This document shows positions 35,085 through 47,148 of a stretch of 64,000 bases of DNA, one piece after another. This stretch comes from Spisula solida (lineage: Eukaryota > Mollusca > Bivalvia > Venerida > Mactridae): assembly GCA_947247005.1 (NCBI GenBank), contig OX365952.1, forward strand, positions 29,638,222 through 29,702,221, given 5' to 3'. Within the stretch, counting starts at the first letter, position 1. Each line of letters opens with the position of its first letter. Under the pieces are notes generated by a model. That model saw nothing but the letters and a program-made list of their open reading frames with translations. It was not told the DNA's origin and made no database searches. The position numbers and the translations under genes are program-made.

Positions 35085-35797
35085 ATTGCTTGTAAATGTG
35101 ATTGTCATTAAGTATTTCACTTTCTCACCATTTATTTCTATACATAAATTATAACACGGTGCCAAGAAAATAATAATCTAAAATTCTCTCCTACTGTCCC
35201 TGTTAACTTCTGTAAAAAGTTCCCGTCTCCTGTTTGTATAAAATATGGTGTTATACTATACTATGACAAGATTAAGTGATTTTGAGTGTTTAATGTTCCC
35301 GATATATCTTACAGAGGCTGCCATTGCTCTGTGATCAAATATTCATGCGCCTCATTTTTAATGACTTTCACATATTTTGCCGTTCCATAAAACTTAATAT
35401 ACTGTATAAAATATCATTGTTTTTGCATGAAAAAAGTTTTAATGGCTTTGCCTTTAGTTGTGTTTATTACTTTCTGTATATGCATCTAATACTGGTATCT
35501 ACTACAAACTCAAGTTCTATCAACTTTACATGGAATAGATCCTGATAATTCCAGAAAATGGTAATCTAGTTTGCAATATATTGTACTTGTATGTACACTT
35601 GGTTGTATGTATACATAAAAAGTTTTAAAACAATAAATTGTTACTAAAATTGTTGAAGTTCACTATCCTTACCAGATAGCATAAACAGACAGCCAGCAGA
35701 GCTGAAAAATCATGTTTGTTAATAATATTGTCTGGTTCTTATTTAGCAAATGCGTTACTTGGCGGGTGATGTCCCGGTTCAAACTGGCGCAATGATC
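35085..35797 (+). other. Intron, no feature seen
   Basis: Unique AT-rich sequence with no recognised exon. Confidence 0.45.
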
Positions 35798-36247
35798 AGT
35801 ACAATATCACACAATGATCAGTACAATATCACACAATTATCAGTACAATATCACACAATGATCAGAATAATCAGTACAATATCACACAGTGAACAGTACA
35901 ATATCACACAATGATCAGTTCAATATCACACAATGATCAGTACAATATCACACAATGATCAATGATCAGTACAATACCACACAATGATCAGTACAATATC
36001 ACACAATTATCAGTACAATATCACACAATTATCAGTACAATAACACACAATGATCAGTACAGTATCACACAATGTTCAATACAATATCACACAATGTTCA
36101 ATACAATATCACACAATAATCTGTACAATATCACACAATAATCTGTACAATATCACACAATCACACAATGATCAGTACAATATCACACAATAATCAATAC
36201 AATATCACACAATGTTCAGTACAATATCACACAATGATCAGTACAAT
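35798..36247 (+). repeat. 22-bp minisatellite, about 20 copies
   Basis: The unit is ATCAGTACAATATCACACAA plus TG. Variants include TTATCAG, GTTCAAT and AATCTGT, with occasional partial units. Confidence 0.94.
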
Positions 36248-36373
36248 TTCATAGAATTGCTTAATAAATCTAGTTTATCAGCTGTTTAAGTGTAATAACT
36301 TACTCTGAATTACTTTATTATCTAAGAAATACTGCTCATTTTCGCATATTGATAATTACATTTTATTCCATAG

Positions 36374-36432
36374 GGGTGTCAAGCCCAGTAACTCTGATTA
36401 GGCCTTCCCCATGATATCCCCCCAATAGAGTG
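36374..36432 (+). CDS. TIA1: Candidate alternative TIA-1/TIAR exon
   Basis: A 59-nt segment lies between a CCATAG acceptor and a good GTGAGT donor at 36433. Joined to the exon ending at 32202 it would read GVSSPVTLIRPSP and stop at TGA (36412-36414). That would be a different 13-residue ending, with 18 nt of exon after the stop. The upstream sequence is AT-rich rather than strongly pyrimidine-rich. There is no protein similarity to support it, so this is a splice-signal prediction only. Confidence 0.25.
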
Positions 36433-38234
36433 GTGAGTCCACATTTCTTGATTAGTATTTTTTTACATTTTTCATACATTTTCACATATTTTTTCTTATA
36501 CTTTTTTCCTGGGCAGTTTTACTTCTTTATTCTTGTGGCATGTTTTCCTACATACTCACCACTTACATAGCCTGCTGTTTATTTCATTCTAATATTGACT
36601 TATATTATCTTGCTTGCTTGCATGAAGAAATATGTTAACCATGTTTTCATCATCTGTTTCACCTTCTATTCTTCTATACTGTTTAATTTGATGTTTCCTC
36701 ATCCAGTTTTTCATCATTAGATTTTTTTAAGTGAACATTCTAATTTATGCCTTGAATTATCTGCATTATACTTGCTGTATACAAACGAGTGCATGGAACT
36801 ATGTGTGTAGATTGAAGGCACAAACCATCACATCATACTGTAATCTAATTTCTGTATTGTGAGAAAGTTTTGCCGTGTTGCCATAGAAATTTCTTCAATT
36901 TACTTCTATTTCACGTGACAGATATCCTGACTAGTGTCTCATGTGCAAACTGCTATACAAATCTAATATTCTAGTCCAAATTAATTGAGATTACCATTGA
37001 AATTTGTTGTATTTAAATAAACTTGCTAACATCACTGTGCGGTTACACAAGTTGTGTAATGTGTTAAGTTTATGATCTCATCTGAAAGACTATCTATATA
37101 CCTGAATCTATGGACAGTGTAGTCATCTGTTAGGAACCCTTCAACCACATGTTCATTATTGGAACTTGGATAGATGCATCAGTTTTGCCTTATTGTTTAT
37201 TTTGCCTTATTGTTTATTTTATAGAACAGAACATCACTTGATCAACTTCTATAACATAATACAGCAACACATGATAATACAATGCGTTATACATTTTAAT
37301 AAAACATGTCATTGTGTAATATTATGAGAAACAATCTCACAATGAAAGTTATAATAATATCAAAATAATGTCCAGAAAACTGGAAAAATATTAATCATAA
37401 TTACTACTTTATTTATTGCGGATTACATATTTGACAGTAATATCAATTTCAATTGGGTCCACTTTGAGTAAAATAATGTAATTTTGTCCAAGCTAATTTT
37501 GTCTATGTACCATTCATCTAACAATAAGTACAGTTTGACATGTAAGATGTTTTTGGTGAGCATAATTAATATGATGGAGACAGAATACAAGATGAATGTA
37601 TAAAGTGGTGTTATATATCATCTTATCTCACATTCTAATGATCATTGCTTCAAATCTGCATATAATGATTCCTACACATGTACCCAGTAAATGCCAGTAT
37701 ATGACATTCAAAGTAATGTAGACCACAGCAATCTGTAATTGATGCACAAACAACAATTCTATACTGTTGTTATATTGAGATAATAAACATCCTTTAGATC
37801 AAATTACTGAATTAATTAAACACCAGTTTGTGTGCGTGTTTGTTATTGTAAAATTTGAGCATTTCAATGCAAGTTGCTATCATAAAATGTCCACATCTGT
37901 GTGTTTGTCAGGAGTACATTTACAACTGTTGCTCACATAAATGTTCAACATTCCAATATATATACTACGTAAATTCATGTATAACTGTTGCTCACTGTAT
38001 GTCATTATATGTATTGTATTGATGTTGTGTCGTCATTGTTCTATGGTTTATATTTTTTACAAGTCAAACCTATGTTTATTCATTAAGCTTCTATAGGAAA
38101 CATCAACGTGCCCTTGTTTGTGTATATAAACTATAGATTATACACAATACTCTGTTCTGCCACCTGGTTTTAATTCACGTACAATGTTAAATCTTGGAAT
38201 GCTGTGAATATCATTCATTCTTTCTTCAATCAAT
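36433..38234 (+). other. Intron, no feature seen
   Basis: Long AT-rich unique stretch. A two-copy repeat of a roughly 43-bp unit with TTGAACACAT and TGTGACATGATAGAGCCA follows at 38249-38325, leading into the next array. Confidence 0.45.
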
Positions 38235-38329
38235 ATGAAACAATGATCATTGTTTGAACACATGCTCTGTGACATGATAGAGCCAATGTTTGAACACATA
38301 CACTGTGACATGATAGAGCCATTGTCCTT

Positions 38330-39050
38330 CACACCTATATACATTGTCCTACACAAGTACACACATTGTCCTACATTACATACATACATTGTCCTACACA
38401 CATACATACATTGTCCTACACACCTATATACATTGTCCTACACACATACATACATTGTCCTACACACATATATACATTTTCCTACACACATACATACATT
38501 GTCCTACACACATACATACATTGTCCTACACACATACATACATTGTCCTACACTGGTACATACATTGTTCTACACACATACATACATTGTCCTACACACA
38601 TACATACATTGTCCTACACTGGTACATACATTGACCTACACACATACATACATTGTCCTACACACATACATACATTGTCCTACACACCTATATACATTGT
38701 CCTACACACATACATACATTGTCCTACACACCTATATACATGGTCCTACACTGGTACATACATTGTCCTACACACATACATACATTGTCCTACACTGATA
38801 CATACATTGTTCTACACACATACATACATTGTCCTACACACATACATACATTGTCCTACACTGGTACATACATTGTCCTACACACATACATACATTGTCC
38901 TACACACATACATACATTGTCCTACACACATACATACATTGTCCTACACACATACATACATTGTCCTACACATGTACATACATTGTCCTACACACATACA
39001 TACATTGTCCTACACATGTATATACATTGTCCTACACATGTATATACATT
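38330..39050 (+). repeat. 22-bp minisatellite, about 33 copies
   Basis: The unit is CATTGTCCTACACACATACA plus TA, with variants CACTGGTACATA, CACCTATATA and CACATGTATA. All three plus frames are open because the unit has no stop in any of them, giving ORFs of up to 240 codons (Y/T/H/I-rich) that are artefacts. Confidence 0.96.
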
Positions 39051-39190
39051 ATCAGTTGTCTGCAGGGGAGCATGTTTGTACTGGTTGATAAGTAATTCTA
39101 GGAAACTGGCCAGATCAACTGTTCACCATTATATAGGACAAAAAACAAGTTTAGTATGGTGTGAAATGGTATGAAAACATACAAAAATGC

Positions 39191-39930
39191 AGCAGTATTC
39201 GAGACTGCCAGTACTCCTGACTGCCAGTATTCCAGACTGACAGTATTCCAGACTGACAGTATTCCAGACTGACAGTACTCCAGACTGACAGTACTCCAGA
39301 CTGCCAGTACTCCATACTGACAGTACTCCAGACTGCCAGAACTCTAGAGTGACAGTACTCCAGACTGACAGTATTCCAGACTGACAGTACTCCAGACTGC
39401 CAGTACTCCATACTGACAGTACTCCAGACTGCCAGAACTCTAGAGTGACAGTACTCGAGACTGACAGTACTCCATACTGCCAGTACTCCATACTGACAGT
39501 ACTCCATACTGCCAGTACTCTAGACTGACAGTACTCCAGACTGACAGTACTCCAGACTGCCAGAACTCTAGAGTGACAGTACTCCAGACTGACAGTATTC
39601 CAGACTAACAGTACTCCAGACTGACAGTACTCCAGACTGACAGTACTCCAGACTGCCAGAACTCTAGTGTGACAGTACTCCAGACTGACAGTACTCCATA
39701 CTGCCAGTACTCTAGACTGACAGTACTCCAGACTGACAGTACTCCATACTGCCGGTACTCTAGACTGACAGTACTCCAGACTGCCAGTACTCCATACTGC
39801 CGGTACTCTAGACTGCCCGTACTCCATACTGCCGGTACTCTAGACTGACAGTATTCCTGACTGACAGTATTCCAGACTGCCGGTACTCTAGACTGACAGT
39901 ACTCTAGACTGACAGTATTCTCGGGTATTC
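39191..39930 (+). repeat. 16-bp minisatellite, about 46 copies
   Basis: The unit is CAGTACTCCAGACTGA, with variants CAGTATTCC, CAGACTGC, CATACTGC and the longer-range motif CAGAACTCTAGAGTGA. The last recurs at intervals of roughly 80-110 bp, suggesting higher-order amplification. Open minus-strand frames are artefacts. Confidence 0.96.
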
Positions 39931-40451
39931 TAGATTGTTTAGTGAAACATCTTGGGAACAATAGAGTAGGCCAGAAATCAATGTTTTTATAAAGTCATTG
40001 GGTCTATTAAAGTGGATTAAAAATATTGTCTGTAGACAGTAGAATGTTGCTTCTATGTATGTAATAACTTTCAGCAGCCCCGAGATGCTATATATAGGTA
40101 TTATCAACAATTTAAGATGTCTATATATAGGTATTATCAACAATTTAAGATGTCTTCATCATTTCGAAAATAGATTTTTGCAAAAGTCACAATCCTTTTT
40201 CTTACATAAGGAGAAAAAGGTTACTGATATATCTAATATAAAATTAACAGCTGTGATATTTGTTCCTAATACTCTTAGAATTGTTGCATCAATCTGTTTG
40301 TGTGTTGAATTCATGTAGTATGGGAATTACCAATTGATTGTATGATTCTAACATTCATTTGTTGCATTATTCAATTATTTGGGCTACTTAAAATCTTGTA
40401 GCCCATATTTCTAAAGTAATTTTAGCTCTAAATATGATGATTTTTTAGGCG
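39931..40451 (+). other. Intron with a two-copy 33-bp repeat
   Basis: At about 40087-40152 a unit with CTATATATAGGTATTATCAA occurs twice in tandem. Otherwise unique. Confidence 0.5.
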
Positions 40452-40823
40452 AGTGTTTATGAGTGATTGAGGTTGTGCACCTGGTTTCTGAGGGAACCCT
40501 GTGTTTATCAGTGAGAGGTTGTGCACCTGGTTTCTGAGGGAACCCTGTGTTTATCAGTGAGAGAGGTTGTGTACCTGGTTTCTGAGGGAACCCTGTGTTT
40601 ATCAGTGAGAGGTTGTACACCTGGTTTCTGGGGGAACCCTGTGTTTATCAGTGAGAGAGGTTGTGCACCTGGTTTCTGAGGGAACACTGTGTTTATCAGT
40701 GAGAGAGGTTGTGCATCTGGTTTCTGGGGGAACCCTGTGTTTATCAGGGAGAGAGGTTGTGCACCTGGTTTCTGAGGGAACCCTGTGTTTATCAGTGAGA
40801 GAGGTTGTGCACCTGGTTTCTGG
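40452..40823 (+). repeat. 46/48-bp minisatellite, about 8 copies
   Basis: The unit has core GAGGTTGTGCACCTGGTTTC followed by TGAGGGAACCCTGTGTTTATCAGTGAGA. Some copies lack the GA of GAGAGG. Confidence 0.95.
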
Positions 40824-41141
40824 TGTCTGAGGGAAGAAGGACCTGGTTTTACAGCTTTACATAGAATTTCCGTTTTCAACTACTCTCATTGTTCTAAGAA
40901 GCTTTGTGATATTACATGTTGGGTTATATGTGTATTCTATATGTGTATTCAACTGTTTATGTAAATATTGTACATGTACACTGTTACGTATTGTCTGTAA
41001 CCCTATACATGTGTTACCTTATCTTTTTATAGCTTTGTTTGTCAAGCAATGTTTTGATTGTTAACATTAAATTACTACTGTAGTCAGAATATGTTAAAAG
41101 ATCAGAGACAGTCATTGCAGTAATGATTGTTAGGGCTCTCA
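40824..41141 (+). other. Intron, no feature seen
   Basis: Short unique stretch. Its last part leads into the first copy of the roughly 100-bp module of the composite array. Confidence 0.45.
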
Positions 41142-42826
41142 AATAGTCAGTATTAGATACCAGGGCACTTTCATTCAAAACATTTACAGGTGTTTGTCTT
41201 GGAATTGTCCTACCAATTAAATGACCGGGCTTCAAACAGCTGCCATCAGTCTTAACATGTTGCTACTGAGCTACAAACAGCTGCCATCAGTCTTAACATG
41301 TTGCTACTGAGCTACAAACAGCTGCCAGAGAGTCTCAACATGTTGCTACTGAGCTACAAACAGCTGCCAGCAGTCTTAACATGTCGTCAATATGTTACAA
41401 ACAGCTGCCAGCAGTCTCAACATGTTGCTACTGAGCTACAAACAGCTGTCATCTGTCTTAAATAGTCAGTATTAGATACCAGGGCACTTTCATTCAAAAC
41501 ATTTACAGGTGTTTGTCTTGGAATTGTCCTACCAATTAAATGACCGGGCTTCAAACAGCTGCCATCAGTCTTAACATGTTGCTACTGAGCTACAAACAGC
41601 TGCCATCAGTCTTAACATGTTGCTACTGAGCTACAAACAGCTGCCAGAGAGTCTCAACATGTTGCTACTGAGCTACAAACAGCTGCCAGCAGTCTTAACA
41701 TGTTGTCAATATGTTACAAACAGCTGCCAGAAGTCTCAACATGTTGCTACTGAGCTACAAACAGCTGTCATCTGTCTTAACATGTTGCTACTGAGCTACA
41801 AACAGCTGCCATCAGTCTTAACATGTTGCTACTGAGCTACAAACAGCTGCCAGCAGTCTTAACATGTTGTCAATATGTTACAAACAGCTGCCAGAAGTCT
41901 CAACATGTTGCTACTGAGCTACAAACAGCTGTCATCTGTCTTAACATGTTGCTACTGAGCTACAAACAGCTGCCAGCAGTCTTAACATGTCGTCAATATG
42001 TTACAAACAGCTGCCAGCAGTCTCAACATGTTGCTACTGAGCTACAAACAGCTGTCATCTGTCTTAAATAGTCAGTATTAGATACCAGGGCACTTTCATT
42101 CAAAACATTTACAGGTGTTTGTCTTGGAATTGTCCTACCAATTAAATGACCGGGCTTCAAACAGCTGCCATCAGTCTTAACATGTTGCTACTGAGCTACA
42201 AACAGCTGCCATCAGTCTTAACATGTTGCTACTGAGCTACAAACAGCTGCCAGAGAGTCTCAACATGTTGCTACTGAGCTACAAACAGCTGCCAGCAGTC
42301 TTAACATGTTGTCAATATGTTACAAACAGCTGCCAGAAGTCTCAACATGTTGCTACTGAGCTACAAACAGCTGTCATCTGTCTTAACATGTTGCTACTGA
42401 GCTACAAACAGCTGCCATCAGTCTTAACATGTTGCTACTGAGCTACAAACAGCTGCCAGAGAGTCTCAACATGTTGCTACTGAGCTACAAACAGCTGCCA
42501 GAGAGTCTCAACATGTTGCTACTGAGCTACAAACAGCTGCCAGCAGTCTCAACATGTTGCTACTGAGCGTCAAACAGCTGCCAGCAGTCTCAACATGTTG
42601 CTACTGAGCTTCAAACAGCTGCCAGCAGTCTCAACATGTTGCTACTGAGTTTCATACCGCTGCCAACAGTTTCAACATGTCGTCACTGTGCTACAACAGC
42701 TGCCATCAATCTCAAAATGTTGTCACTGTGCTACAAACAGCTGCCAGCAATCTCAACATGTTGTCACTGTGCTACAAACAGCTGCCAGCAATCTCAACAT
42801 GTCGGCACTGTGCTACACTATCCTAT
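41142..42826 (+). repeat. Composite array: 41-bp units plus a roughly 100-bp module
   Basis: The short unit (41 bp) has core AACATGTTGCTACTGAGCTA followed by CAAACAGCTGCCATCAGTCTT. A distinct module beginning AATAGTCAGTATTAGATACC and ending AATGACCGGGCTTCAAACAG occurs at 41142, 41461 and 42067, each time followed by the same order of 41-bp variants. These are higher-order repeats of 319 and 606 bp. The 3' end from about 42640 is diverged. Confidence 0.95.
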
Positions 42827-43729
42827 GTCTTCAACGGTTATCCAAAACATTCTAGATACGGTTCCTAAGCAATATTCTTTGACAATTGTGTAATAAATTG
42901 TTTACAATTCACATTGATGCATTCTTATTGAAAAGAAAAAGGCAAACTATTGCGTATTGAAACAAGCTGGGGTAGTAATGTGGCCTGTCTTTCCAACATT
43001 GTATACTGTAAAACACATGTTGGGATATCTTCAACTGTATAATACTATAGTTATATGTTGAGACTGTTCCAAGATATGTCATCATTTATTAAGCATCGTG
43101 TATGAGACATGAGCTTTGATACTACTGACTGCCCATTTTGTACATGAAAACTGGCTCCCACATTAGTTATATATGTGGGGTGATCCAAAAGTAATGTCAC
43201 TGATGCTATTAAATTGTCCACAATGTAAGTAAGAAAAGCAACCAAATTTTATACTAAGTTACATGAATCTATTTTGAATGTGATAGCCTAGAGGCTGAAT
43301 TTTCCTGAATCTTATTTGTAAAATATAAATGATTACTTTGGTCACCATAGGGGCTTGCATGCACTTCGATGGCAGGTGAGCGACCTAGGGCCCTTGGGGC
43401 CCTCTCTTAATTAATTCACGGTAATGATTCAAAGTTTTGTTTTTACTGATGTTCACTTACATAATTATTCATTACCACATACACAAATGTAAACAAACAA
43501 AAATATTTTGATAAAAATTAATATTTAACCAATTTTAATTTTCTTCCGTTTAAGCTAGTTTACAAAATTGTTGTATTAGAATTCATACAACTGGCAGCCC
43601 TGTGTATTTTTTCTGCTCTTTTTTGTTATTTTTTTATCTTCTACAGCTTATAGTAGCGTTGGTATAGTATATGAAATGTCAATGTTGTATATTGTGACTT
43701 ATTTTGCTCCTATATTTTTCCCTCCACAG
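42827..43729 (+). other. Intron, no feature seen
   Basis: Unique AT-rich sequence. It ends in a pyrimidine-rich acceptor, TTTTTCCCTCCACAG, at 43715-43729. Confidence 0.45.
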
Positions 43730-43773
43730 ACCAATGACAACGAGCACAAGACAGCACAGGACACCCTTCAGAA
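43730..43773 (+). CDS. TIA1: Candidate cassette exon with premature stop
   Basis: A 44-nt segment lies between a strong acceptor (TTTTTCCCTCCACAG) and the donor GTACGT. Joined to the exon ending at 32202 it reads Asp-Gln and then TGA, so inclusion would end the protein early. The downstream junction would lie only about 36 nt after that stop, so decay of the mRNA is not assured. In another phase it is open (TNDNEHKTAQDTLQ) and could follow the exon ending at 29177. Splice signals are good but there is no protein similarity. Confidence 0.35.
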
Positions 43774-45462
43774 GTACGTTATTGTTTCCAAAATGCTGTG
43801 TAATAAAACACCTGTGTGTGATATAAAATACTGTACGCTACTGCCATTGTTCTAACAAAGCATTTCAATGTTATAGTATGTTATCAGACATGTATACTGT
43901 ATGTGCTTGCTAATATTCCTAGAGTTTCGACATATATAATCAAGATACATGACCTTCTATCTCAGACCTTGACTCCTCTAACTGACCACAACTCAAACCA
44001 TGTTTCCATTGATACCAGGAAGCCCATGTTTGTAATGTTAGAAGATTTCTGACACTAACTGTCCCTCCCTGTTTAATACATACTGATTGTTGGGGGTTGG
44101 GGAGTCTATCTGCTTGTAAAAGTATTCTAGAATACTGGTCTGGTATACACTAGGTAGGGGTCCTGTCTGCACGTGGAAAAGTATTCTAGAATACTGGTCT
44201 GGTGTAATGGTCAAAGTGTTCTAACATCTGACAACTCTTCCTGGTTATAAAATGGTATTAGCTGAGTAGATTTCCCTTGCAAAGAGGACAAGCAAAGAAT
44301 CTTTCCTAACAAATATGCATGTTTAATTGATCCTGTCTATTCAATGATCCATACCTGTTAACCGATCATATTTAACTGTAATAACAGTAAGTTCTGATTT
44401 ATTGATTATTGGTTGTCAAGGCACGAAATAGAGAACTATTTCTCGTGTCCCAAGTTATCTACACCTAGTCCTGAATGTGTCTTTGTGTTACCCTAATTCA
44501 CTGAAAAATTGGTGATGAGGTTTATAAATTAAGGTAGTGGTTATTTATGATGCCATTCAAATGTCTCCTAATGACAGTGAAGCTTTTATGTACCACTTGA
44601 ATGTGGTAGCAAATAAGATTAGAACATATTGTTCTTATATAGTATCAATATGTAATCCCTGGCTAACAATTGAAGTCATTTCCATGTGTATAAATTCTCA
44701 TTATACAGAAATGAACGGCTACATTGACACAACAGTCATACCTATGGGAAATGATGGTTATATTCTCGACACCTATACTATTGGTTTTATTATCTAGATA
44801 GTTTTCTAGAATTGGCAAAAAAAGTTTAAACTGCTTATTGCAATAAAGTAATAATTGGGCTGTATGTCAGCAAGAAGTGTCATTATCATCGCCTCGTAAT
44901 TTTCTTTGTTGTAAAACATAAATATGATAGAATTGTGATGCAGGGGGGAAAAGACACATTCAGTCTATTAGGTAATAATTGGATATTTATTAACAAAGTA
45001 CGAATGGCAATATAATTATCTCCATTTAATGATTTCATATGACTGGATCAATGTCCTGTTTTAATTGTGCTGAATAATTTGGTTGCAAATTGAATTACGA
45101 ATCTGGCCCGTCCTGTCTACTGAAAGCTGTCGTGTCTTCTATGTAACTGTTGTGGGTGTGTTACGATGTGGTTGTTTGATGTTTAGTATATTGCAGTGTT
45201 TGTGCTAATGTAGGTGTGAGATAATCACTTCCAATAGTCTGGAAGCCTACTTACAGTGTGCAATTAGTATGAAGAATTCATGTAAATTGTAATTAAAAAG
45301 TAGTTAAACCAACAAAACATTTTAGTGAGTTCAATTTGATGTCATATCAAAAAGAACATTTTTATATAATTTTCTGTCTATATTGTCAGGTGTTAGTTCT
45401 AATGTTGATTTAAATGTTGTTTGTTTTATTTCTGCTTCTGTCAAAGGACCTGACCTTATTTT
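43774..45462 (+). other. Intron, no feature seen
   Basis: Unique AT-rich sequence. A short tandem of AAAGTATTCTAGAATACTGG occurs twice, at about 44118 and 44178. An 86-codon ORF at 44537-44797 has no recognised domain. Confidence 0.4.
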
Positions 45463-47148
45463 TGTGTCTAGCCTCTTATTCTTGTGTCTAGCTTCTTATA
45501 CTTGTGTCTAGCTTCTTATACTTGTGTATAGCCTCTTATAATTGTGTCTAGCCTCTTATACTTGTGTCTAGCCTCTTATACTTGTGTCTAGCCTCTTATA
45601 CTTGTGTATAGTCTCTTATACTTGTGTATAGTCTCTTATACTAGTGTCTGACCTCTTATACTTGTGTCTAGCCTCTTATACTTGTGTCTAGCCTCTTATA
45701 CTTGTGTCTAGCCTCTTATACTTATGTCTAGTCTCTTATACTTGTGTATAGTCTCTTATACTTGTGTCTAGCCTCTTATACTTGTGTCTAGTCTCTTATA
45801 ATTGTGTCTAGCCTCTTATTCTTGTGTCTGACCTCTTATACTTGTGTCTAGCCTCTTATACTTGTGTATAGTCTCTTATACTTGTGTATAGTCTCTTATA
45901 CTTGTGTCTAGCCTCTTATACTTATGTCTAGTCTCTTATAATTGTGTCTAGCCTCTTATTCTTGTGTCTGACCTCTTATACTTGTGTCTAGCCTCTTATA
46001 CTTGTGTCTAGCCTCTTATTCTTGTGTCTGACCTCTTATACTTGTGTATAGTCTCTTATACTTGTGTATAGTCTCTTATACTTGTGTCTAGCCTCTTATA
46101 CTTATGTCTAGCCTCTTATTCTTGTGTCTGACCTCTTATACTTGTGTCTAGCCTCTTATACTTGTGTCTAGCCTCTTATACTTGTGTCTAGCCTCTTATT
46201 CTTGTGTCTGACCTCTTATACTTGTGTATAGTCTCTTATACTTGTGTATAGTCTCTTATACTTGTGTCTAGCCTCTTACACTTATGTCTAGCCTCTTATT
46301 CTTGTGTCTGACCTCCTATACTTGTGTCTAGCCTCTTATACTTGTGTATAGTCTCTTATACTTGTGTCTAGCCTCTTATACTTGTGTATAGTCTCTTATA
46401 CGTGTGTCTGACCTCTTATACTTGTGTCTAGCCTCTTATACTTGTGTCTAGCCTCTTATACTTGTGTCTAGCCTCTTATACTTGTGTCTAGCCTCTTATA
46501 CTTGTGTATAGTCTCTTATACTTGTGTATAGTCTCTTATACTTGTGTCTAGCCTCTTATACTTATGCCTAGCCTCTTATTCTTGTGTCTGACCTCTTATA
46601 CTTGTGTCTAGCCTCTTATACTTGTGTCTAGCCTCTTATACTTGTGTCTAGCCTCTTATACTTGTGTATAGTCTCTTATACGTGTGTCTGACCTCTTATA
46701 CTTGTGTCTAGCCTCTTATACTTGTGTCTAGCCTCTTATACTTGTGTCTAGCCTCTTATACTTGTGTATAGCCTCTTATACTTGTGTCTAGCCTCTTATA
46801 CTTGTGTCTAGCCTCTTATACTTGTGTCTAGCCTCTTATACTTGTGTATAGCCTCTTATAATTGTGTCTAGCCTCTTATACTTGTGTCTAGCCTCTTATA
46901 CTTGTGTCTAGCCTCTTATACTTGTGTATAGTCTCTTATACGTGTGTCTGACCTCTTATACTTGTGTCTAGCCTCTTATACTTGTGTCTAGCCTCTTATA
47001 CTTGTGTCTGACCTCTTATACCTGTGTATAGTCTCTTATACTTGTGTATAGCCTCTTATACCTGTGTCTGGCCTCTTATACTTGTGTCTAGCCTCTTATT
47101 CTTGTGTCTAGCCTCTTATTCTTGTGTCTAGCCTCTTAAACTTGTCAC
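45463..47148 (+). repeat. 20-bp minisatellite, about 84 copies
   Basis: The unit is CTTGTGTCTAGCCTCTTATA, with variants GTATAGTCT, GTCTGACCT and an ATT or ACG ending. Variant order repeats in blocks. For example, a GTCTGACC unit followed by GCC and then paired GTATAGTCT units recurs several times between 45800 and 46600, so blocks of several units have been duplicated. Confidence 0.97.

Noticed and set aside
38250..39174. Plus-strand ORFs up to 240 codons rich in Y, T, H, I
   Set aside because: All three frames of the 22-bp repeat are open; this is a property of the repeat, not a gene.
43361..43405. GGGCCCTTGGGGCCC-like palindromic stretch
   Set aside because: Short and imperfect; no element ends or duplication around it.
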